A DNA stretch of 64,000 nt, taken from the NCBI RefSeq assembly GCF_000146185.1, contig NC_012778.1:417501-481500 (forward strand), written 5' to 3'. Positions within the stretch are counted from its first letter, which is position 1. Each line of letters starts with the position of its first letter. This document shows, piece by piece, positions 43,554 to 53,089 of this stretch. This DNA comes from [Eubacterium] eligens ATCC 27750. GTDB lineage: Bacteria > Bacillota > Clostridia > Lachnospirales > Lachnospiraceae. The notes beneath the pieces are model-generated. The model saw only the letters and a list, made by a program, of their open reading frames with translations. It searched no databases and had not been told where the DNA came from. The position numbers and the translations under genes were made by a program.

Positions 43554-43591
43554 AAATCCCGGCAGCACTGATATATGTGCTGCTGGGATTT
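43554..43591. terminator. bidirectional terminator, GH28 and PilZ genes
   Basis: Stem 'aaatcccggcagcac' / 'gtgctgctgggattt' between convergent genes. Confidence 0.85.
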
Positions 43592-43603
43592 ATGCGTTGT
43601 GTC

Positions 43604-43972
43604 TTAATTTTTCTTTTCAATCTTAGCCTCATATTCATCAAAGATATAACCAAGAATCGGTGCCATACCGACAAACTCGCAGCCATAAAGATAATTGTCA
43701 GTGCCCTCAATCGGCTGACTTCTTATAATCTTGACAACACTGTAGAGAGTATCTGTTTCAGAGCCAAGATTAAGTGCAGCGTTAAAATAGAAGTTGATAG
43801 GCAGCATGCTTTTTGATTCAAATGCAATTCCGCCTTCAGATATATTGGTAACTGTAATAGGGGAATCAAGGTTCTTAATCTCTTTATTATCCTGATTAAA
43901 CAGTGAGGATACATTAAGCCTTAAATCAGCTTTCATTCTTTTAAAACGTCTTTTTTCAATTCCATTAGCCAT
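43604..43972 (-). CDS. PilZ-domain protein
   Basis: 122 residues, a single PilZ domain. 'EKRRFKRMKA' provides the R-x-x-x-R motif and 'ITVTNISEGGIAFES' the [DN]-x-S-x-x-G motif (Asn for Asp), together the cyclic-di-GMP binding site. A likely effector for cyclic-di-GMP, whose hydrolase is at 11.4 kb. ATG 43972 has 'gggag' 8 nt upstream; 43987 is less likely. Confidence 0.87.
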   Translation of the reverse strand: MANGIEKRRFKRMKADLRLNVSSLFNQDNKEIKNLDSPITVTNISEGGIAFESKSMLPINFYFNAALNLGSETDTLYSVVKIIRSQPIEGTDNYLYGCEFVGMAPILGYIFDEYEAKIEKKN

Positions 43973-44103
43973 AATAAAATCTCCCATCTTAATATTATTA
44001 TTCGAGTGAATAGTACACTTCTAAAAACTGACTATATTTATATTTTTAATAATACACTTTAATGAGGTAATGCGCAATGTATTATTGCAAAAGATAAAGT
44101 CTA

Positions 44104-44132
44104 TTGATTTTGAATGGACGCTGGTATATAAT
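44104..44132 (+). promoter_or_regulatory. promoter of purC-purF
   Basis: TTGATT, 17-nt spacer, TATAAT. About 90 nt of leader follow before purC. No purine riboswitch core is visible. Confidence 0.7.
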
Positions 44133-44148
44133 ATTTTTGTTTGTTTTT

Positions 44149-44171
44149 AAACCGCATAAACACTACGGTTT
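44149..44171 (+). promoter_or_regulatory. small leader hairpin before purC
   Basis: 'aaaccg' / 'cggttt' around 'cataaacacta', followed by 'gataacttttt'. The string 'gcataaacact' also occurs in both island repeats (5589 and 10081). Role unknown; possibly a weak attenuator. Confidence 0.45.
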
Positions 44172-44222
44172 GATAACTTTTTAACTAATAATTATATTAA
44201 GAAGAAAAGGATGGATGAACTC

Positions 44223-45101
44223 ATGGGAAAATGTGAATTACTCTATGAAGGAAAAGTAAGAGAAGTATATGATTGCGATGACAAGCTTGTTATGGTTGCT
44301 ACAGACCGTATCTCAGCATTTGATCACATTTTAAAGAATAAGGTTACAGAAAAGGGAGCAATTCTTACACAGATGTCAAAGTTCTGGTTTGATTATACTA
44401 AGGACGTTGTTGCTAATCATATGGTTTCGGTTGATGTTAATGACATGCCAGAGTTCTTCCACAAAGATGAATATATTGGAAGAAGCATGCTTTGCAAGAA
44501 GCTTACAATGCTTCCTGTTGAGTGTATCGTAAGAGGATACATTACAGGTAGTGGCTGGGCAAGCTACAAGGAAAACGGAACAGTCTGTGGAATTAAGCTT
44601 CCAGAGGGACTTAAGGAATCAGAGAAGCTTCCTGAACCAATCTACACACCAAGTACTAAGGCTGAGATTGGCGACCATGATGAGAATATTTCATTTGAGA
44701 AGAGTATAGAAGTTCTTGAGAAGCAGTTCCCAGGTAAAGGTCTTGAGTATGCTACTAAGATTAAGGATGCAACTATCACTCTTTACAAGAAGTGTGCAGA
44801 GTACGCTTTAAGCAAGGGTATTATTATTGCAGATACTAAGTTTGAATTTGGTCTTGATGAGAATGGTGAGGTAGTTATCGGTGATGAGATGCTTACACCA
44901 GACAGCTCAAGATTCTGGCCATTAGAAGGATATGAGGCAGGAAAGAGCCAGCCATCATATGACAAGCAGTTTGTAAGAGACTGGTTAAAGGCTAATCCAG
45001 ACAGTGATTATTTACTTCCAGATGATGTAATCGAGAAGACAGTTGAAAAGTACAAGGAAGCATATAAGCTTCTTACAGGCAAGGATTTTTCCCGCAAATA
45101 A
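44223..45101 (+). CDS. purC: SAICAR synthase
   Basis: 292 residues. 'LLYEGKVREVYD', 'TDRISAFDHI' and 'ECIVRGYITGSGW' are ATP- and substrate-binding blocks. Joins CAIR and aspartate in purine synthesis. ATG 44223 gives the canonical N-terminus and 11-nt spacing from 'aaaagga'; ATG 44211 directly abuts the ribosome binding site. Length is greater than the ~240-residue Bacillus form. Confidence 0.94.
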   Translation: MGKCELLYEGKVREVYDCDDKLVMVATDRISAFDHILKNKVTEKGAILTQMSKFWFDYTKDVVANHMVSVDVNDMPEFFHKDEYIGRSMLCKKLTMLPVECIVRGYITGSGWASYKENGTVCGIKLPEGLKESEKLPEPIYTPSTKAEIGDHDENISFEKSIEVLEKQFPGKGLEYATKIKDATITLYKKCAEYALSKGIIIADTKFEFGLDENGEVVIGDEMLTPDSSRFWPLEGYEAGKSQPSYDKQFVRDWLKANPDSDYLLPDDVIEKTVEKYKEAYKLLTGKDFSRK

Positions 45102-45127
45102 TCACAGTCGATAAGGAATGGAGAATT

Positions 45128-46570
45128 ATGAATCAGATTGATATTAATGACAGCCACTATGCTGAAGATGAACTTCATGAGGAATGCGGAGTCTTTGGTG
45201 TATATGATTTCGATGGCAATGATGTTTCATCTACAATATATTATGGCCTTTTTGCCCTTCAGCACAGAGGACAGGAAAGCTGCGGTATAGCAGTCAGTGA
45301 TACAGAAGGACCTAAGGGAAAGGTTCTTTCATATAAGGATATGGGACTTGTTAATGAAGTTTTTAATCCTGAAAAGCTTGAAAAGCTTAATGGTAATATA
45401 GGTGTCGGACATGTAAGATATTCAACAGCCGGAAGCAGCAGCCGTGAGAATGCACAGCCACTTGTTCTTAACTATGTTAAGGGAACTCTTGGTATGGCAC
45501 ATAACGGTAATCTTCTTAATGCGGTTGAACTGCGTGAGGAGCTTTCTTATACAGGAGCTATCTTCCAGACAACTATTGATTCGGAGGTTATTGCTTACTT
45601 AATCGCAAGAGAAAGACTTAATGTTCCTACTGTTGAGGGAGCTGTTTTAAATGCGATGAAGAAGATTAAGGGTGCTTATTCACTTATCGTAATGAGTCCT
45701 AGAAAGCTTATCGGAGCAAGAGACCCATTTGGTTTCAAGCCATTATGTATCGGTAAGAGAGATAATGCATATTTCTTATCATCAGAGACATGTGCACTCG
45801 ATACTGTAGGTGCAGAGTTTGTAAGAGATGTTGAGCCGGGTGAAGTTGTTACTATCACTAAAGACGGAATCAAGTCTGATAAGTCACTCTGCCAGAAAAA
45901 TACAGCAAGATGCATATTTGAATACATTTATTTTGCAAGACCAGACAGCAAGATTGACGGAATGGGCGTATATGAGTCAAGAATTAATGCAGGTAGAATC
46001 TTAGCAAAGACTCATCCTGTAGAAGCTGATATTGTTGTAGGTGTTCCAGAATCAGGTAATCCTGCAGCACTTGGTTTCTCAATGGAATCAGGAATTCCTT
46101 ATGGTAATGCATTTATCAAGAATAACTACGTTGGACGAACATTCATCAAGCCTAAGCAGGAACAGAGAGAGTCAAGTGTTAAGGTTAAGCTGAATGTACT
46201 TAAGGAAGCAGTTGCAGGCAAGAGAGTTGTCATGATTGATGACTCAATTGTACGAGGAACAACAAGTGCGAGAATTGTAAGTCTTCTTAAGGCAGCAGGT
46301 GCTAAGGAAGTTCATGTAAGAATAAGTTCACCAGCGTTCCTTCACCCATGTTATTTTGGAACAGATATTCCTTCAGAAGACCAGCTTATCGCATCAGGCC
46401 ATTCTGTAGATGAAATCTGTGAAATTATCGGTGCAGATTCATTAGGCTATCTTGAGGTTGACAAGTTAAGTGAGATGATATGTGGACAGACAGGTTACTG
46501 TGATGCTTGCTTTACAGGCAATTATCCAATTGAGCCGCCTAAGATTGATATCCGCGGCGAGATGGGCTGA
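45128..46570 (+). CDS. purF: amidophosphoribosyltransferase
   Basis: 480 residues. C20 in 'EECGVFGVYD' becomes the N-terminal nucleophile after propeptide removal. The PRPP loop is 'VVMIDDSIVRGTTS'. Cys residues such as 'CIFEYIYFARPDS' and those near the C-terminus fit the 4Fe-4S form. First committed step of purine synthesis, 26 nt after purC. Confidence 0.95.
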   Translation: MNQIDINDSHYAEDELHEECGVFGVYDFDGNDVSSTIYYGLFALQHRGQESCGIAVSDTEGPKGKVLSYKDMGLVNEVFNPEKLEKLNGNIGVGHVRYSTAGSSSRENAQPLVLNYVKGTLGMAHNGNLLNAVELREELSYTGAIFQTTIDSEVIAYLIARERLNVPTVEGAVLNAMKKIKGAYSLIVMSPRKLIGARDPFGFKPLCIGKRDNAYFLSSETCALDTVGAEFVRDVEPGEVVTITKDGIKSDKSLCQKNTARCIFEYIYFARPDSKIDGMGVYESRINAGRILAKTHPVEADIVVGVPESGNPAALGFSMESGIPYGNAFIKNNYVGRTFIKPKQEQRESSVKVKLNVLKEAVAGKRVVMIDDSIVRGTTSARIVSLLKAAGAKEVHVRISSPAFLHPCYFGTDIPSEDQLIASGHSVDEICEIIGADSLGYLEVDKLSEMICGQTGYCDACFTGNYPIEPPKIDIRGEMG

Positions 46571-46615
46571 TTTGGTAGGCATTTTTAAGCAGAATAATAG
46601 AATATATGACACAAG

Positions 46616-46660
46616 ATGCCTACTAAAAGCATGGAATATGTTATTTAGTAGGCATTTTTA
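46616..46660 (+). terminator. terminator of purC-purF
   Basis: Stem 'atgcctactaaa' / 'tttagtaggcat' followed by TTTTTA. 'ggtaggcattttta' also occurs once just after the purF stop (46574), a partial duplicate of the right arm. Confidence 0.85.
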
Positions 46661-46773
46661 GTAAAAATATAGCGCTATTATAATAGTCACGAGCAAAATT
46701 TATCTACTAAATTGCTGAATATGCGACTATTTATAGGTATCATGACAATAATTACAAGAAAAAGGGGAACAGG

Positions 46774-48150
46774 ATGAGTTATTTTCCGTTTTTTAGAGAA
46801 ATAGAAGGGGAGAAATGCCTTGTTATCGGTGGCGGTAAGGTGGCAGCAAGAAAGATAAGCAGGCTGAAGGGATTTGGCGTGAAGATTAAAGTTGTTGCAC
46901 CGTCTATAGTTTCTGACATAGAGGCAGTGGCGCAGGCTTGCGATAATATAAGTGTTGAAAGAAGAATATTCACACCACAAGATATTGAAAATGTGGATTT
47001 TGTTATCGCGGCGGCTGGTGAAGAAGTGGATAAAGAAGCTACAAGATTGTGCAAAGAAAAGGCAATTCCTGTAAATGTTGTGGATAACCAGGAGTTATGT
47101 GATTTTATATTCCCTTCAATTGTGCAGAAGGGTGATATGGTTGCAGGCTTTGTTACAGGTGGGAAGAGTCCGCATGTTGCAGCTAAGTTAAGAAGAGATT
47201 TTGAAGCAAATGTATCTGATAATATAGAGAGCATATTAGATTATCTTTCAGAGGTCAGGACACTTGCCAAAGAAAAGATAGATGATGACAGAAAAAGAGC
47301 AGCATTTATAAGAGAAGTTTCTGAATTCTGCATGAAAGCAGACAGAGTGTGCAGCAACAAGGAAGAAAATGCATTTTTACAGAAATATCTTGATAACAGG
47401 AGTGAGACAGTGCTTCCGGGGGCAGCACTTGTTGGAGCAGGATGCGGCTCATATGAACTCATCACAATAAAAGGTCTTAATGAGATAAGACGGGCAGAGG
47501 TTATAGTGTATGATGATTTGATTGATGAGCATCTGCTGGAATTTGCACCGGAGAGCTGTGAGCTTATATACGCCGGAAAGAGGAGTGGCAGACATTCCAA
47601 GGCACAGGAGGAGATTAATGAGCTTCTTGTAGAAAAAGCTCTTGAAGGCAGATATGTTGTGAGACTAAAAGGTGGTGACCCTTATGTGTTCGGCAGGGGC
47701 GGAGAGGAAGCACTTGCACTTAAAGAACATGGAATACCAGTGCATGAAGTTCCGGGGGTTACATCAGGTATCGGTCTGTGTGGAATGGCAGGAATTCCGG
47801 TGACACACAGGGGTGCAAGCCGTGGATTTCATGTGATTACCGGACATACGGCAGATAATCTGTCACCAGAGGTTGAGGAAATCAGGTGGAAATCATATGC
47901 GAAGCTTGATGAAACATTTGTATTTCTTATGGGTTTAAAGAGTATAGACATGATTACGGAAAAGCTGATGAGATATGGAAAGTTGTCAGATACGCCGGTT
48001 GCGGTAATTCACGGTGAGAATACAGATGGTACATATGTAAAGCTTGTCGGAACACTTTCGGATATTGCAGCAAAGGTGAAAGAAGTAGACTTCCCATCAC
48101 CAGCTATTATAGTTGTTGGCGAGGTTGCGTCACTGGAATTGACGGATTAG
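46774..48150 (+). CDS. fused precorrin-2 dehydrogenase / uroporphyrinogen-III methyltransferase
   Basis: 458 residues. Residues 1-200 form the Met8/CysG-N domain ('CLVIGGGKVAARK', 'VVDNQELCDFIFPS'). From about 212 a SUMT domain follows ('VRLKGGDPYVFGRGGEEA', 'GVTSGIGLCGMAGIPVTHRG'). The usual SUMT opening 'GAGPGDPELLT' reads 'GAGCGSYELIT', losing the Pro-Gly-Asp-Pro loop, so methylation may be altered. Leads to sirohydrochlorin for siroheme or cobalamin. Order of domains is as in CysG. Confidence 0.88.
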   Translation: MSYFPFFREIEGEKCLVIGGGKVAARKISRLKGFGVKIKVVAPSIVSDIEAVAQACDNISVERRIFTPQDIENVDFVIAAAGEEVDKEATRLCKEKAIPVNVVDNQELCDFIFPSIVQKGDMVAGFVTGGKSPHVAAKLRRDFEANVSDNIESILDYLSEVRTLAKEKIDDDRKRAAFIREVSEFCMKADRVCSNKEENAFLQKYLDNRSETVLPGAALVGAGCGSYELITIKGLNEIRRAEVIVYDDLIDEHLLEFAPESCELIYAGKRSGRHSKAQEEINELLVEKALEGRYVVRLKGGDPYVFGRGGEEALALKEHGIPVHEVPGVTSGIGLCGMAGIPVTHRGASRGFHVITGHTADNLSPEVEEIRWKSYAKLDETFVFLMGLKSIDMITEKLMRYGKLSDTPVAVIHGENTDGTYVKLVGTLSDIAAKVKEVDFPSPAIIVVGEVASLELTD

Positions 48151-48197
48151 CAGAAACTTAAGATGCGCTGAAAAGCAGCGCAGGAATAGAGGTTAAC

Positions 48198-48794
48198 ATG
48201 GATAAAGACAGACTTGACAGACAGATAGAGTTTATAAGAGAGATTGATAAGGAAAAGAGCATTGGCAGACAGACGTATCTGGCGGATGCGTCAAGAAAGG
48301 AAGATGACGCTGAGCATGCATGGCATATGGCAATTATGACTGTGCTGTTGTCTGAATATGCCAACGAAAAGATTGATGTGCTCCGCACAATGACAATGCT
48401 TCTTATACATGACCTTGTAGAGATAGATGCAGGCGATACATATGCTTACGATGAGAATGCTAAGAAGACACAGCGTGAAAGAGAGTTAAAATGTGCTGAC
48501 AGAATATTCAGTATTCTTCCAGAAGACCAGGGGAAATATATGCGTGAATTGTGGGAGGAATTCGAGGCACAGGAAACACCAGAAGCAAAGTTTGCAAGAA
48601 CTATGGATAACTTCCAGCCTGTAATTTTAAATGATGCTTCAAAAGGAAAAAGCTGGGCAGAAAAGGGTGTGCATCTTAGCCAGATATTAAAAAGAAATGC
48701 ACGAACAGGAGAAGGCTCAGAAGAACTCTGGAAATATTCGTATGAAAAATTTATAATGCCTAATGTGAAAAAAGGGAATATTAAAGAGGATTAA
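48198..48794 (+). CDS. HD-domain hydrolase (YfbR/HD_3-like)
   Basis: 198 residues. Metal ligands: 'EHAWHMA', 'LLIHDLVEIDAGDT' (HD pair) and a late Asp in 'ARTMDNFQP'. This is the 5'-nucleotidase-like HD group; substrate unknown. 'gaggt' is 8 nt before the start. Confidence 0.86.
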   Translation: MDKDRLDRQIEFIREIDKEKSIGRQTYLADASRKEDDAEHAWHMAIMTVLLSEYANEKIDVLRTMTMLLIHDLVEIDAGDTYAYDENAKKTQRERELKCADRIFSILPEDQGKYMRELWEEFEAQETPEAKFARTMDNFQPVILNDASKGKSWAEKGVHLSQILKRNARTGEGSEELWKYSYEKFIMPNVKKGNIKED

Positions 48795-48809
48795 AATAGT
48801 AGAAATTCG

Positions 48810-48858
48810 AGTTAAGGGGGTAAAATTTACAAAAAAGTAAAAAAATACCCCCTTAACT
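48810..48858. repeat. 13-bp inverted repeat hairpin
   Basis: Perfect arms 'agttaagggggta' (48810-48822) and 'tacccccttaact' (48846-48858) around a 23-nt A-rich loop. It could terminate the HD gene, but no strong T-run follows at once. It sits at the broken 5' edge of the DUF4143 fragment. Confidence 0.65.
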
Positions 48859-48894
48859 TAAAAAAACATTTCTTTTGCTATAATAAAAATATAA

Positions 48895-49590
48895 AACGGA
48901 AATTTTCCGAAAACAATATTTTATGATAATCCAGACGATAAGAGAACATATATTAAGAGTGTTATAGGAGAAATATTAGAAAAGGATATTAAGCACAGGG
49001 TAAAGATACGTAATGTTTCAGTTTTTGAAAAAGTGCAGACATATCTTATTAACAACTTTGGCTCAACAACTAGTTTGAAGAGTATCTTGAAAGAACTTCA
49101 TAAATCTGGAATGGACATAAAGAGAGAAACTTTGAACCGTTATATTAATATATTAATGGATGCAAAAATAATATACGAATGTAAGAGGTTTGATTTAAAA
49201 TCCATAAATGGTGAGCAGAAGTATTATTTATCAGATATGGGTTTCTATTTTGCAACAAATACTGATAACAGAATTAATTATGGACCAGCCCTTGAAAATG
49301 TTGTTTTTAACTATGCAAAATCAAAGGGGTATGATATCAGTATTGGAAGAATAGGAAAGTTAGAATGTGATTTTATTATGAGAGATAATATGAACAACTA
49401 TGGTTATGTTCAGGTGACGATGACAACAATGTTAAACAGAGAAACAGAGGATCGAGAGTATGCTCCATTAGAGATGATTAAAGATAACTATCCTAAATAT
49501 GTGCTTACAAGAAATGATATGATACAAAAAAGAAATGGAATCATTCATGAAAATATACCGCAGTTTATGGCATCTGGAAAGCTTTTCTAA
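48895..49590 (+). pseudogene. C-terminal half of a DUF4143-type AAA ATPase
   Basis: The reading frame is open from 48895, just after a stop. It encodes 'KTIFYDNPDDKRTYIKSVIG' and 'EKDIKHRVKIRNVSVFEKVQ', then the DUF4143 part ending in the PD-(D/E)XK-like 'LECDFIMRD' and 'YVQVTMT'. The N-terminal ATPase domain with Walker motifs is absent. A GTG at 49033 could start a short product, but no ribosome binding site supports it. The stop overlaps the convergent kinase gene. Confidence 0.8.
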
Positions 49591-50891
49591 GGATGCTCCA
49601 GCATAACCACAACGCGGAATTCCTGCTTTTCCTCCGAGTAAACATAATTGAGCAGACCATTATATTTATCTGCAATGCGCTTTACACTTTTAAGACCATA
49701 ACCGTGAAAACCAGTGTCCTGTTTTCTGGAATGAAGTTTTCCGTCATGGCCTAAAGGAGATGATTTGCATGAGTTAGCAATGCTTATAAGGTCAGCGTTG
49801 CCGCCTCTGATAAGAGAAACATTACAATCTATATATGGTTCATCACATGATAGGGATGCATCAATGGCGTTATCAAGAAGATTGCAGAATATGGAAGTGA
49901 AATCCTGTGCGGGAAGATATTCAAGGGTGTTGGCGCGTATGTCTGCCTCAAAGCTTATACCTGAATTACTACATTGTTCGGCATATCTTGAGATAATTAC
50001 ATTCAGTATATCAATTTTGCAATATCTTTTGGATTTTCTTAGTGCATCACTTCCCAGAATGTTATTGATATATCCGGTTATTTCGTCAATATGTTTTCCA
50101 TCATTCAGCTGGCTGATAGTATTAAGGTGGTTCTTAATATCGTGAATAAGAATGTGCTGTTTCTCATTAACTTCCTGAACATAATTATAATAATGTTCAG
50201 TGTCAGTCTCTTTCTGTAATTCAATCTGCAATCTGGCATATTCAACATTTTTCTGGCTGATATCCTGCTGCAGATAGAAAGTCAGGATATTGATTGAGAG
50301 CAGCAGAACCAGACATATGAATACAATAACAGAGTCAGAGCCAGACAGTTTACCGTTGAGACATATATAGCCAAGAGAAACGGTAATGATAGAGGACATA
50401 ACAGGTATCAGATACAGCATAAGGGTGCTTTTGCGTATAGAAGCATTATTGACTGTATTTTTAGAGAAAATTCTGGTTACTAACTGTGAAATACATAAAT
50501 AGACAGATTTGCTTAATATAACAAATGTAAATGCCGAACTATGTATGTTTCCATCACGGAATGCATATATCGTTATGTCAGGAATAGCTGCGGCAATAAG
50601 TCCTTCTGATAATGCCATAAGAATTGTCAGGGCAAGGGCATGAAACAGTGCCCAAACCGGTTTTGAATCATAATTAAGCACGATGCAGCACAGATAGACA
50701 ATGAATGAGCAAAATGCATTGAGTGCCGCATTAGTGAGAATTGCTACAGGTATAAGCAGACTGAACATGCCAATAGTGATTAAAAGAGATAAAAATGTGT
50801 TCTTTCGTGAAGTAAATATCCGGTTGCAGTATAGCCATAGAATAATGGCTTCTATAAGATATACAAATAAATAGTACAATATTAAATTCAT
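49587..50891 (-). CDS. AgrC-like GHKL sensor histidine kinase
   Basis: 434 residues. Six or seven membrane segments (1-200), then a coiled-coil link and a GHKL kinase. Phospho-acceptor His lies in 'ILIHDIKNHLNTI'; N box 'LLDNAIDAS'; G box 'HGYGLKSV'. Typical peptide-sensing partner of LytTR regulators. ATG 50891 with 'gaggggg' upstream is the start; an extension to 50978 would overlap the regulator gene. 22 nt after the regulator. Confidence 0.92.
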   Translation of the reverse strand: MNLILYYLFVYLIEAIILWLYCNRIFTSRKNTFLSLLITIGMFSLLIPVAILTNAALNAFCSFIVYLCCIVLNYDSKPVWALFHALALTILMALSEGLIAAAIPDITIYAFRDGNIHSSAFTFVILSKSVYLCISQLVTRIFSKNTVNNASIRKSTLMLYLIPVMSSIITVSLGYICLNGKLSGSDSVIVFICLVLLLSINILTFYLQQDISQKNVEYARLQIELQKETDTEHYYNYVQEVNEKQHILIHDIKNHLNTISQLNDGKHIDEITGYINNILGSDALRKSKRYCKIDILNVIISRYAEQCSNSGISFEADIRANTLEYLPAQDFTSIFCNLLDNAIDASLSCDEPYIDCNVSLIRGGNADLISIANSCKSSPLGHDGKLHSRKQDTGFHGYGLKSVKRIADKYNGLLNYVYSEEKQEFRVVVMLEHP

Positions 50892-50913
50892 AAATCCCCC
50901 TCTGATTAATAAA

Positions 50914-51624
50914 CTAGCGCAATGTTGTAAGAAATGCTGAATAGGTATTAAAAAAATCATTATACTTGCGCAAGGCAATATCAGCGTAAAGATGATTTTC
51001 CATATATATTCTGCTGTTATTATAAGACATAATATAATTCATATTCACTATATAACATCGATGGCTCTGATAAAAGCTCCCAGACGGAAGCATTGATTTA
51101 ATGCTGGCGAGAGTCTGGGTGGTTGTATATGTATCTGAAACCGTGTGGATAGTAAGATTGCGGCAGTGAGGATTAACCTCCACCATAATGATATCCTTTG
51201 CTGATAATACATATGTTTTGCCTTTACATTTTACAATAATCCTGCCGCCAATAGAATTGAATTCAGATATGGCGTCTTCAAGGTTACGCATAAAACGTTT
51301 ACTTTCAACAGGCTTTGAAATATAACGGAATACATGAAAGCGCATGGCTTCGTCAAGATATTCCGGAAAGGAAGTTATAATAATTATTATTGCTGCCGGA
51401 TAAGATTTAACAAGCGAATTACCAACGGCAATGCCATCTATGCCAGACATCTGGATATCTAAATATACAATATCGGGTTTGATATCTGAAGCCAGAATGT
51501 CTTCACCAGAGTGAAATATGTAAATATCAGGTCTTTTCAGTTTATGTTCAATATAATAACTTTCGCACAGAGTTTTAATCTGCTCGCATATCAAATTGTC
51601 ATCATCACATATAAATATATTCAT
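50914..51624 (-). CDS. LytTR-family response regulator (AgrA-like)
   Basis: 236 residues. Receiver with acidic pair in 'ICDDDN' and phospho-Asp in 'VYLDIQMSGIDG', then a LytTR DNA-binding domain ('YQSHRCYIVNMNYI'). ATG 51624 ('ggaga' 7 nt upstream) gives the normal receiver start; the extension to 51720 adds a false hydrophobic stretch. It probably controls the divergent genes at 51.9-55.8 kb. Confidence 0.93.
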   Translation of the reverse strand: MNIFICDDDNLICEQIKTLCESYYIEHKLKRPDIYIFHSGEDILASDIKPDIVYLDIQMSGIDGIAVGNSLVKSYPAAIIIIITSFPEYLDEAMRFHVFRYISKPVESKRFMRNLEDAISEFNSIGGRIIVKCKGKTYVLSAKDIIMVEVNPHCRNLTIHTVSDTYTTTQTLASIKSMLPSGSFYQSHRCYIVNMNYIMSYNNSRIYMENHLYADIALRKYNDFFNTYSAFLTTLR

Positions 51625-51781
51625 TATCCAATCTCCATAAAATAAAACTATTGTTATTATAACCGATGAGAATATTAAAATAAATGTTATTTTAAACACG
51701 AAAAGTGTCATTTCACGCAATTGGTATTGAATTAATAAAATAGATGTGGTATTAAAGGCTTATATAAAGCGTTGTACACAT

Positions 51782-51895
51782 ATGCGCATGGGTATGGGAG
51801 AAGACCAGCTCATGTATATAGATAAGAGAGAAATTGAAAAAGCCGAAGAATGGAAAAATATTTTTAGTGAGCCAGTTCATTTACTAGGGAGATGA
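51782..51895 (+). CDS. 37-residue ORF, doubtful
   Basis: Charged, ends 'WKNIFSEPVHLLGR'. Its stop overlaps the ribosome binding site region of the next gene. There is no ribosome binding site of its own. It might be a tail left from a lost gene, for instance an ABC ATPase, since the permease downstream lacks one. Weakly supported. Confidence 0.25.
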   Translation: MRMGMGEDQLMYIDKREIEKAEEWKNIFSEPVHLLGR

Positions 51896-51901
51896 TATTA
51901 A

Positions 51902-53089
51902 ATGAAGAGAAGAGGCATTAGGTATGTGATTCCAATTATATTTATTGCAGTATTGGTGGGAGCAATGGTGACATATGTTCTACTCCATAAGAATACAGAA
52001 GCAGAGAAGGGCTTAGATTATGCAAGTCTTATCGGGGTAACAGGAGACAGTGATTTTCAGAATTACTGGGATACAGATGGATGGTATGATCTGGCTGCAG
52101 TTGAAGATGGATATTATTACATGAATTTTGAACAGAAGTTGTTGTTTTTGAATCTGGAGACAAATGATGTTATACCTGTGTGTGCAAAACCTGAGTGTGA
52201 TCATAAATCTTCAAGTTGTAATGCTTTTTTTGGAAATGGAGCGGCATTGAGGAGTATATATTATTATAGAGGATATATATATTATTTTGGACTTTCTAAT
52301 GGCATGGCACAGTTATGCCGCATGGATAAGAGTGGCACAACAAGAGAAGTTATAGGTGAACTTATACCTAATGATGGGGTTGACTCGATTCGAGCTGTTT
52401 TTCAGGGGGAATACGCTTTTATATATGATGGGAGTGGCCTTGCTGATGAGCAAGAGACTACAAAGAGCATAATAGAAGTATCTCTGACATCAGGAGACAA
52501 GAAAATTGTATATGAAGTTACTGGAAAAGGGATATCAATAACTAATGTTAAATGTTTTGGTGATAAAATATTTTTTACTGTGAGGAAAGCCGATTCCATA
52601 TCAGATAAAGCCATAAGTGTGCATAGCAGAGGTTTGTTTAGCTATTCGTGCAGCAATGATGAGATAGAAGAAGTGAGTGGACAGAATATTAATGATTATT
52701 ATGTTGTGGATGGAACAATGTATTACTTTGTTACGGGAGAGGGGCTTTACAAGATAGATATTGGAAGTGATATATCACAAAAAATATGGGAGTCAACAGA
52801 ACAATGTGATATGTGTAGTGTATCTTCAGATGGAGAATACATTTATCTTAATAATCATAAGTACTGTTATTATATGTGGGAATTATATGGCTTTTCAGAA
52901 AACAGATATATAGTTATTGATAAAGGTGGAAATGTTATTAATGAGATATTGTGTCCTGATGCATTGGCGTTATATTTTGGGGATGACAGGTATTTATTTT
53001 ATAAAAGTATGAACGATGCAGAAGGTCTTATGTATATGAAAAAAGATGATATAGAGACTGGTGGAGATTGGAAGCAGGTGTTTGAATGA
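51902..53089 (+). CDS. membrane-anchored beta-propeller-like protein (DUF5050-like)
   Basis: 395 residues. N-terminal membrane anchor (about 8-28), then repeated 'YYY...G.IYY' strands typical of DUF5050-like propellers. A Cys motif 'CAKPECDHKSSSC' lies near 98-110; this is common in such Lachnospiraceae proteins beside peptide-type ABC systems. Probably extracellular. It overlaps the next gene by 4 nt. Confidence 0.75.
   Translation: MKRRGIRYVIPIIFIAVLVGAMVTYVLLHKNTEAEKGLDYASLIGVTGDSDFQNYWDTDGWYDLAAVEDGYYYMNFEQKLLFLNLETNDVIPVCAKPECDHKSSSCNAFFGNGAALRSIYYYRGYIYYFGLSNGMAQLCRMDKSGTTREVIGELIPNDGVDSIRAVFQGEYAFIYDGSGLADEQETTKSIIEVSLTSGDKKIVYEVTGKGISITNVKCFGDKIFFTVRKADSISDKAISVHSRGLFSYSCSNDEIEEVSGQNINDYYVVDGTMYYFVTGEGLYKIDIGSDISQKIWESTEQCDMCSVSSDGEYIYLNNHKYCYYMWELYGFSENRYIVIDKGGNVINEILCPDALALYFGDDRYLFYKSMNDAEGLMYMKKDDIETGGDWKQVFE

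Noticed and set aside
44000..44210. Purine riboswitch before purC
   Set aside because: The conserved core and paired loops are not present; only a small hairpin is seen.
46661..46773. Cobalamin riboswitch before the siroheme gene
   Set aside because: The gap is too short and has no B12-box-like sequence.
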